DNA of 5,572 bases from Candidatus Eiseniibacteriota bacterium (GTDB taxonomy: Bacteria > Eisenbacteria > RBG-16-71-46). The notes beneath the pieces were generated by a model. The model was not told the origin of the DNA and did no database searches. It was given only the letters and a program-made list of their open reading frames with translations. The translations under genes and the position numbers were made by a program. The stretch covers positions 1 through 5,572 of the forward strand of contig CAIXRL010000375.1 of the NCBI GenBank assembly GCA_903921835.1, in the 5' to 3' direction. This document shows positions 1-5,572 of this stretch, in pieces. How positions within the stretch are numbered: the first letter of the stretch is position 1; every line of letters starts with the position of its first letter.

Positions 1-1112
1 CGTGCGCACGCCACGCGTGCCGCGAGGCGTTCCAGGTCGGAAAGCCCCCGAAGCGCCTCGCGGAACGAGCCGCGCACGGTGCCCGCGTCCAGCCACGCCG
101 CCACCGCGTCCTGCCGCTCGCGGATGGGCGCCACCGCGGCCAGCGGGCGTTCCAGCCACAGGCGCAGGCGGCGCGAGCCGGGCGCGGTCTGCGCCAGGTT
201 CAGGTGGTGCCAGAGCGTGTGCCTGACCTCGCCGCCCGGCTGCGGGGTGAACAGTTCCAAGTGGCGCGTGGTGGCCGCGTCCACGCGCAGCACGGCGTCC
301 TCCATCCAGCGGTCCACGCGCGTCATCTGCAGGGCCGCGCCGCCCTGCGTGCGGTCGAGGTAATCGAGCGCGCCGCCCGCCGCCGTGACCGCGAGCGGCA
401 GGTCGGCGAAGCGGTCGGCCTCGCTCTCGCTCCAGCGCGAACGCACGAGCGTCTCGTTCATGAACCGCGCGAGGGGCGCCGTGCTGCGCGCGCCCGCGAT
501 GCCGGCGAGCAGGGTGTCCACTTTCGCCTGCACCGGCTCGTCGAGCGGCGAGGGCACCAGCCACTCCGCCACCGGCACGCGCGTGATCAGGTTCGCCGCC
601 TCGGCCCACGAGGACTCCACGAGCCGCATCTCGCCCGTCGAGGCGTCGGCCAGACACAGCCCCACGCGCGCCGGCTGCGGCCACAGCACCGCGAGCCAGT
701 TGTGCGCCGCGGCCTCCAGGAACGCGTCGTGGGTGACCGAGCCCGGCGTCATGACCTCGGTGACACCGCGCTGCACGATGCCCTTCGCCTGCGCGGGGTC
801 CTCGAGCTGGTCGCAGATCGCCACCTTGTGCCCCATGCGCAGCAGGCGCGCCACGTAGCTGTCGCGCTGGTGCCACGGGAAGCCGGCGAGCGGGATGGGC
901 TCGGGGTCCTGCTTGTTGCGCGAGGTCAGGGTCAGCCCCAGCAGCGCCGACACGCGTACGGCGTCCTCGAAGAACATCTCGTAAAAGTCGCCGACGCGAA
1001 AGAACAGGAACGCGTCCGGGTACTCCTGCTTGGACGCCAGGTACTGGCGCATGAGCGGCGTGCGGGCCGCGGCGCTGGCGGCCGCCGCGGCGGGATCGGC
1101 GGCGCGCTTCAC
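1..1112 (-). CDS. mutS: DNA mismatch repair protein MutS, N-terminal 370 residues (runs off the left edge)
   Basis: MutS recognises mismatches and small loops in newly replicated DNA and recruits MutL in the cytoplasm. The minus frame is open from 1112 to base 1. The mismatch-recognition domain begins at Thr18-Pro19-Leu20-Met21, matching the conserved T-P-M-M of the family. It carries GDFYEMF at residues 41-47, with Phe43 and Glu45 as the mismatch-contacting F-x-E pair. It continues with PIPLAGFPWH (72-81), AICDQLEDP (98-106) and VMTPGSV (120-126). The connector domain follows, and the lever/core domain begins with FTPQPGGEVRHTLWHHLN and a DLERLAARVACAR stretch at the edge. The ATPase domain should lie outside the window. 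The GTG at 1112 is chosen because no other start codon lies between it and Met21 (1052), and starting at Met21 would lose the conserved T-P. The preceding gene's TGA overlaps it by four bases, suggesting translational coupling. No strong Shine-Dalgarno sequence is visible. The family call is very secure; the start is likely. Confidence 0.96.
   Translation of the reverse strand, partial: MKRAADPAAAAASAAARTPLMRQYLASKQEYPDAFLFFRVGDFYEMFFEDAVRVSALLGLTLTSRNKQDPEPIPLAGFPWHQRDSYVARLLRMGHKVAICDQLEDPAQAKGIVQRGVTEVMTPGSVTHDAFLEAAAHNWLAVLWPQPARVGLCLADASTGEMRLVESSWAEAANLITRVPVAEWLVPSPLDEPVQAKVDTLLAGIAGARSTAPLARFMNETLVRSRWSESEADRFADLPLAVTAAGGALDYLDRTQGGAALQMTRVDRWMEDAVLRVDAATTRHLELFTPQPGGEVRHTLWHHLNLAQTAPGSRRLRLWLERPLAAVAPIRERQDAVAAWLDAGTVRGSFREALRGLSDLERLAARVACA
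1109..1112 (-). other. GTGA stop/start overlap joining the TPR gene to mutS
   Basis: On the minus strand the bases GTGA contain both the GTG start of mutS (1112-1110) and the TGA stop of the upstream gene (1111-1109). Overlaps of this kind usually mean one mRNA and re-initiation by the terminating ribosome. That fits the lack of a good Shine-Dalgarno sequence in front of the GTG. It also supports GTG over the downstream ATG as the mutS start. Confidence 0.75.
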
Positions 1113-1789
1113 GGACGGGACGACCCGGGGCCGCCATCCATCAACCCGCGCACCCCGAAGCTGGCGCCCAGCCGGGCGGCCTCGATGCTGCGCGGGTAGT
1201 GCAGGGCGAGCCGCGTGCGCGCCACGCGCGCCTCGGGATCGCGATGGAACTGGCTCGCCAGCGCCGCGAAGCGTTCCAGCGCGGGCGCGCCCGCCTCGCC
1301 GGGGTCGTGCGCGATCAACGCGTGCAGCACGTCGAGCGCCTTCTCCGGGTGGCGCTCCGCGTCCCACGACTGCGCCACGCCCAGTTGCGCCAGCGCGCGC
1401 AGCTCCGGCGATTCGTCGGCCACCTGCAGGAACGCCACGCGCGCGGCACCCGTGTTGCCCAGCGCCAGCGCGGCGAGCGCGTAGGCGTAGCGAGCCACCG
1501 GGCGGTCGGGCCCCGTCAGCCGCGCGTATGCCCGCAGGTACGCATCCGCCGCCGGCGCATACTCGCCGCGCACGTAGCGGAACTGCCCGAGCGCGTAGGC
1601 GGCCTCGCCGGGCCGCACCCCGGGCGCGCCGCGCGTCTCCATGGCGCGCAGCACGACCGGCAGGCTGTCCGTGGGCACGCGCGCCGGAATGGCCTTCCAC
1701 GCCGCGTCCAGGCCCGCCTGCGCGGGCAGGGCGAGCAGCGCGAGGAACACCAGAGCGGCGAGGGCTGAAACGGTCACGTGGGGGCGCAT
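1109..1789 (-). CDS. Exported TPR-like repeat protein of unknown function
   Basis: This 226-residue protein begins with a plausible Sec signal peptide. It has a short N-region with Arg2, a hydrophobic core at about residues 8-22, and a likely cleavage after Ala-Gln-Ala at 23-25. No lipobox cysteine is seen, so a periplasmic or secreted location is inferred rather than a lipoprotein. The mature part is helical and alanine-rich with roughly 34-residue periodicity (segments near 61-94, 97-130, 131-164 and 165-200), as in tetratricopeptide repeats. An example is GEAAYALGQFRYVRGEYAPA followed by ADAYLRAY. The C-terminal HYPRSIEAARL resembles the end of repeats in CpoB/YbgF-like envelope proteins, but no specific orthologue is recognised. 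Such repeats usually bind other proteins. The ATG at 1789 is preferred over an in-frame ATG at 1990, because the longer form would bury the signal peptide and include two hairpins. No clear ribosome binding site is visible. Its TGA overlaps the mutS start, so the two genes are probably cotranscribed. Confidence 0.8.
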   Translation of the reverse strand: MRPHVTVSALAALVFLALLALPAQAGLDAAWKAIPARVPTDSLPVVLRAMETRGAPGVRPGEAAYALGQFRYVRGEYAPAADAYLRAYARLTGPDRPVARYAYALAALALGNTGAARVAFLQVADESPELRALAQLGVAQSWDAERHPEKALDVLHALIAHDPGEAGAPALERFAALASQFHRDPEARVARTRLALHYPRSIEAARLGASFGVRGLMDGGPGSSRP

Positions 1790-1887
1790 GGGCGCGCAGC
1801 ATAGTGCGGCGCGGGCGGAGGTTCCAGCGGAGCGCCGCGAAACAGACTCTCCCAGGGCGATCGAGGCTATGCACGCCAATGGCCCTG

Positions 1888-1913
1888 GCGAAGGGGCCTC
1901 CAAGCCCCTTCGC
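1888..1913 (-). terminator. Perfect 10-bp inverted repeat, candidate terminator of the lipase-like gene
   Basis: Bases 1888-1897 (GCGAAGGGGC) pair perfectly with 1904-1913 (GCCCCTTCGC) around the six-base loop 1898-1903. The hairpin lies in the gap between the large gene and the TPR gene, about 80 bases past the large gene's stop. It is GC-rich and very stable in appearance. Neither strand has a run of T after the stem, so it is not a textbook Rho-independent terminator. It could instead be a transcript-end stabiliser or an attenuator in the leader of the next gene. Confidence 0.5.
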
Positions 1914-1923
1914 GAAGACCAGT

Positions 1924-1958
1924 GCGGCCCCGCTCCCGTTCGTTGAGAGCGGAGCCGC
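1924..1958 (-). terminator. Second inverted repeat just after the lipase-like gene
   Basis: Bases 1924-1928 pair with 1954-1958, and 1930-1935 (CCGCTC) pair with 1947-1952 (GAGCGG). There is one C/A mismatch (1929/1953) and an 11-base loop. The stem begins about 33 bases past the TAG of the large gene. Like the neighbouring hairpin it lacks a T tract. Two stacked hairpins at the 3' end of a gene suggest termination or 3'-end protection, but the role is inferred from position and structure only. Confidence 0.42.
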
Positions 1959-1990
1959 GTCGATTGTCCCGCGTTCTCGAGATTCTCCAA

Positions 1991-4900
1991 CTACTTTAGG
2001 ACGACGATTCGCTTTGTAGTCCGCCTGTCCCCGGCTCGCAGCTCGTAGAAGTACACGCCGGCAGCCGCTCTCGCGCCCGCAACTTGCGCGCGATTCCAAG
2101 TTGCCACGTGCTCCCCCGCCGGCATGACACCATCCACCAGGGTCGCCACGACTCGCCCCGCGACGTCGAATATCCGCAGCGACACGGCTCCACTCTCCGG
2201 CAAGCCGTAGCGGATTGTGACCGTCTCCAGAGCTGGATTCGGATACCCGCGTGCGTAGAACTCCACTTGTCTGGGCTGCCCCGACGGCCCAACCGACACC
2301 ACGCCGTTGGCGTAGGTGAACCGGATCGTGTTGTTGATCGGCGCCGTGTCTTCATCCAGTCCGGCCGTATGGACCGACATGTATGCCGACGCCGGGCCAC
2401 TGCCGACAACCCGCCAGTTCAGCAGGACAGTGTCCCTCTGCCATGGCGCCATCGGCACGTAGACGCTGTCGGCGAGGTCCATGCTCTCCTGCCACATGTG
2501 GACCTGAACTTCATCGAGGGCAAAGGGCGAGGCGTTCTCGATGACGGCGCTGACCTGCACCGAATCGCCGTCGCCCGTGGCGATCACTTCCGCCGACAGC
2601 GCGGCCGCGTCTGGCCGGAGATCGCCACGTCGGATCACCTCGAGTGACGCCTCCGCCGTGATCGAGCCCCCGGCGGCATTGACGCCGCGGTACACCACGT
2701 CGTACACGCCGGGTTCCGTGGGAGCGGTGAGTACGCCCGTGAAGACGCTGTCCCCGGCGACCTGGTCGCCTTGCGAGCCGTCGTCCACGAGGGCGAGTTC
2801 GCTCGACACTGCCCCACCGCTCTGGAGGACGGCGAACCAAGAAGTGGCGGGGCTGCCCGTCCGCAACGAGTCCCAGGCCGTCACGGTGACCTGCGACCCA
2901 GGATCTACCTGCGTTTCGCTCAGGGTGATGACCGGCTCGGGGGCGCCGACGAGATCCAGGCTGAGTGCGTAGTTGTGTCCCTGGTCACCGGGCAGCGCGT
3001 CGATCACGAGCCGCCAGGAACCACTCCCGGCGGTATCCGCCGTGACCTCGTGGAGCTGCGAGTTCGGGCCTATGGAGCCCGGCAGCGTATCGGTACTGAT
3101 GGCCCGCCCCGGGTAGACACGGCCGCTCGGGTCCACCAGCGACGCTGTACAGGTTTCGCAATCGATCATCGCGCGCAGCTTCCCGGAAAGCGGAACCGTG
3201 ACGGGGAGCTCCAACCTCTCATTCGCGTGCATGAGACCGCTTGTCGCTACTATCGTGCGCACGCTGCTCGGATCGGATTCAACAACTTCCATTCGTGCGA
3301 ATGTGGAGGCTTCGCCCGAAGATGAATACGGCTCCGTGAGAAGCTGGACGATACGACCCCGGACTGTCGGACTCTGGTAGATCGCGTCGCCGGGAGCATA
3401 TACTGAACTCTCATTGTGTCTCGTGGGAGGCCCGAAGGTGTCCAAGAGTTCTGGGACAGCCTGCAAGCGCGCACCCGTAGTGGAGACGACACCGTCATCA
3501 AAGACGCCTGCGGGAGGCTTGTAGTCAAGAGTCTGCTTCCACGTCGGATACAAACCAGCGGTGCCAGCGATGGAAACATGCCGCACGCCTGCTGTGAGAT
3601 TCTCAACTGAGGCGGATTGTTGCCAGGAGTACCCGCGGTTGTGTTCCCACCGCGACTTGTTCGCCTTCTTGTCACCGTAGTTCAGCGTGTTCAAGTAGTC
3701 CGATCCCGGGAGCATGTCCTCCACGGGCGCACGAATGACGACGCCTGCCTGGCAACTTCCGAACAACTTGGCCACAGACACTCCAGGAATGAAAACCGGG
3801 TTGAACGCCAGGAATGTGGTGATCGCCGCAGGCACATCAGCACCGTGATGAGGCGTCGCGAGGGTGATGAGTGTTCTGATGTGGTTCCCGGAGTTCCCAT
3901 ACTTCTTCAGGTACGAACGGGCAACCAGTCCGCCCATGCTGTGTGCCACGATGTGAGTTGGACGCGAACTGCGCCCAATGACCTTTGCCAGTTCCTCGAC
4001 AGGCTGTCCTCCGGGGCGGTCGGTATTGGTGTAGTTGAACTTGCAGACGTCAAAGTTGGCCGCGCGGAGGTCGATCTCGAGAGCGGACCACATGCTCTCG
4101 TTGCCACAGATGCCATGGACCAGGATGACGCGTTCCTGCGGAGAGCTACCGACAGGCAGAAGCCTGATGTTGATCGGCCCGCTCCCTGAGCAGGGAGACA
4201 CGGTGGCGCCATAAGACTGGTAGTAGCTCAACTCGACACGGAGGGGCGAGGAGACGGGTTGGCCGCAGGTTCTCGTGCCGAAAGAGAAGTTGCCGGATGC
4301 GTCAGTCGTAGTTGCCGTGTTGCCGAAGGTCACCCTTGCACTGGGAAGTGCCACATGAGTCACGGCGTCCGTGACGGTTCCCGACACAACGACGCTTCCC
4401 TGCTCCAGGCTCAGGTCAAGGGTGAACATTCCGCTGCACTGGATGCCCGTGACGGCTTGAGTGGCGTACTCGTACCCGGCGGCTGAAGCGGTAATCCAGA
4501 GCGGAGTGCATGGGAAGTTCGCGAAACGGTAGCTACCCGCGGCATCCGTCTGAGTGTGCGCACCCGAACTGAGACGAACGGTTGCTCCGGGGACCGGCGC
4601 ATTCGCGACGCCCCGAACGACCCCCTGCAGGATCGCCGTCCCTCGCCGCATCGGGACCAGGATCTGCTGCACTGTTCCCTCGGGTCGATTGCTCAGGCCG
4701 CAGTCGACGGTGACGGGAGTCGAAGCAGCGTCGTACCCGGTCCGCTCGACCAAGAGGTTGTGCGACTCGCAGGGCAGGGACGGGAAGTGGAATGAACCGT
4801 CCGATTGCGTGGTGGTGGCATAGCTGCCCCACCGCACGGTTGCGCCTTCGATGGGGACCTTGGCGGCACCCTCCACGGAGACGACCCCACCGACCCCGCC

Positions 4901-5572
4901 CGCGCCCGCCAGCGCGGGTTGCACGGTGAAGGTGCGGGGATTGACGCCGCCGCTGCTCGCGGTTAGATCGAACCAACTTCCGCCGGCGACGCGCCCCCGA
5001 ACGACAGCCTTGTACGTCCCTGGATTCACCAGGTACCCGGACTTCGTGGGGTAGGTCCATGTCCCGTTGGCGGGCACGTTCACGTTCGTGAGGTTGGGCG
5101 GCGCGAGGTCGAACAGGTAGGTGCCGCTGCTGCTCAGGATCGCGACCGCAACTTCGGCCAGCGTGAAGGGCGAGGCCGAGGAGGATCCGAGCGTGAAGTC
5201 CACGCTGAAGTTGTTCACGCCGGCACCTGGGCTCGCGCATACAACCGCCGGACTCACGGCCGCGCCGGCCGAGACGGATACGGGCTGCGCCGACCCTCCC
5301 CCGCCCGTGTTCATCATGACCGACACTGTGTTGGAGCCCTCGTTCGCCACCGCAAGGTCGGGTTTGCTGTCCCCGTTCACGTCCCCGATCGCCACGGAAT
5401 AGGGATAGCTCCCGGTGCCGTAGTCGACCTTTGCGCCGAACGTGCCATTGCCGTTGCCCAGGAGTACCGACACCGTGTTGGAGCTGTAGTTCGCCACCGC
5501 CAGGTCGGGTTTGCTGTCCCCGTTCACGTCACCGATCGCCACGGAGAAGGGATAGCTCCCGGTGCCGTAGTC
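1991..5572 (-). CDS. Large exported multidomain lipase-like alpha/beta hydrolase with FG-GAP repeats and C-terminal sorting-type domain (5' end off the right edge)
   Basis: The frame is open from the right edge to the TAG at 1993-1991, showing 1193 residues; numbering here starts at base 5572. Residues 1-99 are two FG-GAP units with calcium-loop motifs DVNGDSKPD at 15-23 and 64-72. A beta-rich spacer follows (100-217). Three carboxypeptidase-regulatory-like domains lie at about 226-308, 313-390 and 393-472. The catalytic domain spans about 480-748. It has VILVHG (oxyanion region, His486-Gly487) and the nucleophile elbow AHSMGG with Ser545, the same hexapeptide as in Bacillus LipA. It also has LATPHHGAD, a likely acid Asp693 in FDDGVVS and a likely base His719 in RHNES. 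PPC-like (about 755-876), choice-of-anchor-X-like (878-980, VDDGSQGDQVAGDSVFTG) and CARDB-like (983-1090) domains follow. The C-terminus (1104-1193; YPNP, LRIFDVAGR, GVYFYEL, IVVLK end) is of FlgD-Ig/type IX-sorting type. The inferred role is extracellular ester or lipid hydrolysis. The substrate is unknown, and a non-lipase esterase is possible. The in-frame GTG at 5542 is inside a repeat and is not the start. Confidence 0.9.
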   Translation of the reverse strand, partial: DYGTGSYPFSVAIGDVNGDSKPDLAVANYSSNTVSVLLGNGNGTFGAKVDYGTGSYPYSVAIGDVNGDSKPDLAVANEGSNTVSVMMNTGGGGSAQPVSVSAGAAVSPAVVCASPGAGVNNFSVDFTLGSSSASPFTLAEVAVAILSSSGTYLFDLAPPNLTNVNVPANGTWTYPTKSGYLVNPGTYKAVVRGRVAGGSWFDLTASSGGVNPRTFTVQPALAGAGGVGGVVSVEGAAKVPIEGATVRWGSYATTTQSDGSFHFPSLPCESHNLLVERTGYDAASTPVTVDCGLSNRPEGTVQQILVPMRRGTAILQGVVRGVANAPVPGATVRLSSGAHTQTDAAGSYRFANFPCTPLWITASAAGYEYATQAVTGIQCSGMFTLDLSLEQGSVVVSGTVTDAVTHVALPSARVTFGNTATTTDASGNFSFGTRTCGQPVSSPLRVELSYYQSYGATVSPCSGSGPINIRLLPVGSSPQERVILVHGICGNESMWSALEIDLRAANFDVCKFNYTNTDRPGGQPVEELAKVIGRSSRPTHIVAHSMGGLVARSYLKKYGNSGNHIRTLITLATPHHGADVPAAITTFLAFNPVFIPGVSVAKLFGSCQAGVVIRAPVEDMLPGSDYLNTLNYGDKKANKSRWEHNRGYSWQQSASVENLTAGVRHVSIAGTAGLYPTWKQTLDYKPPAGVFDDGVVSTTGARLQAVPELLDTFGPPTRHNESSVYAPGDAIYQSPTVRGRIVQLLTEPYSSSGEASTFARMEVVESDPSSVRTIVATSGLMHANERLELPVTVPLSGKLRAMIDCETCTASLVDPSGRVYPGRAISTDTLPGSIGPNSQLHEVTADTAGSGSWRLVIDALPGDQGHNYALSLDLVGAPEPVITLSETQVDPGSQVTVTAWDSLRTGSPATSWFAVLQSGGAVSSELALVDDGSQGDQVAGDSVFTGVLTAPTEPGVYDVVYRGVNAAGGSITAEASLEVIRRGDLRPDAAALSAEVIATGDGDSVQVSAVIENASPFALDEVQVHMWQESMDLADSVYVPMAPWQRDTVLLNWRVVGSGPASAYMSVHTAGLDEDTAPINNTIRFTYANGVVSVGPSGQPRQVEFYARGYPNPALETVTIRYGLPESGAVSLRIFDVAGRVVATLVDGVMPAGEHVATWNRAQVAGARAAAGVYFYELRAGDRRTTKRIVVLK
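5319..5572 (-). repeat. Tandem 147-bp (49-residue) FG-GAP coding repeat
   Basis: Two tandem copies lie in the 5' part of the visible lipase-like gene: 5426-5572 complete, and 5279-5425 matching over 5319-5425. The offset is exactly 147 bases, so the frame is kept. By hand alignment 5466-5572 and 5319-5425 differ at 8 of 107 positions, and 22 bases (5551-5572 and 5404-5425) are identical. The units encode DYGTGSYPxSVAIGDVNGD followed by SKPDLAVAN and SNTVSV. The second copy then breaks into a glycine-rich linker (NTGGGGSAQ). The first copy is cut by the window edge exactly at a unit boundary, so more copies probably lie upstream. Confidence 0.88.

Noticed and set aside
1050..1052. ATG at Met21 as the mutS start
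   Set aside because: It would remove the family-conserved Thr-Pro before it, and the GTG at 1112 is supported by the overlap with the upstream stop codon.
204..1199. A long plus-strand open frame of 331 codons opposite mutS
   Set aside because: The opposite strand encodes MutS with conserved motifs through the whole stretch. The plus product is Arg/His/Ala-rich without recognisable domains, as expected for the antisense of a very GC-rich gene.
1790..1880. Promoter for the TPR-mutS unit
   Set aside because: Some TTGGCG-like and TATG-like words occur, but no pair with convincing spacing could be supported, so none is annotated.
1790..1990. N-terminal extension of the TPR protein to an ATG at 1990
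   Set aside because: The added 67 residues look non-coding, span both inverted repeats, and would place a clear signal peptide in the middle of the protein.
1030..2019. A plus-strand open frame of 329 codons across the TPR gene and the intergenic region
   Set aside because: The product is low-complexity Arg/Pro/Ala-rich and crosses the two hairpins and the ends of two genes. It is best explained by the scarcity of stop codons in GC-rich DNA.
4533..5240. A second minus-strand frame of 235 codons inside the large gene
   Set aside because: It is Arg-rich with no domain pattern, while the main frame there encodes well-formed carboxypeptidase-regulatory-like domains.
5540..5542. GTG at 5542 as the true start of the lipase-like gene
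   Set aside because: It encodes a Val inside an FG-GAP repeat, and the frame stays open with matching repeat sequence to the window edge. No signal peptide follows it.
5279..5572. The 147-bp repeats as a CRISPR or mobile-element end
   Set aside because: The repeats are in frame, have no spacers, and encode a known protein repeat with calcium-loop residues.

Overview
The window is a GC-rich bacterial fragment in which every gene I can support lies on the minus strand. Reading in the direction of transcription (right to left), it holds three things. First comes the 3' part of a very large gene for an exported, multidomain lipase-like protein (5572 to 1991), whose 5' end lies beyond the right edge. 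Then comes a 201-bp intergenic stretch with two strong inverted repeats. Last is a two-gene unit: a small exported TPR-like protein (1789 to 1109), then the 5' part of mutS (from 1112 off the left edge). The TPR gene's stop and the mutS start share the four bases GTGA.

The big protein is a mosaic built from pieces typical of secreted or surface proteins. In order it has FG-GAP (integrin-alpha-like) calcium-loop repeats, a beta-sandwich-like spacer, three carboxypeptidase-regulatory-like domains with one cysteine pair each, and an alpha/beta-hydrolase domain of lipase type with a visible Ser-Asp-His set. It then has PPC-like, choice-of-anchor-X-like and CARDB-like sandwich domains, and a C-terminal FlgD-Ig/type IX-sorting-like domain. 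I read it as a surface-attached or released ester hydrolase whose catalytic core sits between non-catalytic domains. The substrate cannot be told from the sequence.

Organism: the C-terminal domain type, together with the high GC content, points to a GC-rich member of the FCB superphylum or a neighbouring candidate phylum (Eisenbacteria-like lineages are one possibility). This is inference from protein style and has not been tested by phylogeny. Base composition is uneven: sample rows in mutS hand-count at about 70-82% G+C, and a row in the lipase domain at about 57%.

I see no RNA genes, CRISPR array, insertion sequence or phage gene. No clearly new multi-gene system is present. The most unusual content is the domain arrangement of the lipase-like protein, its cysteine-paired repeats and its nearly identical FG-GAP DNA repeats.
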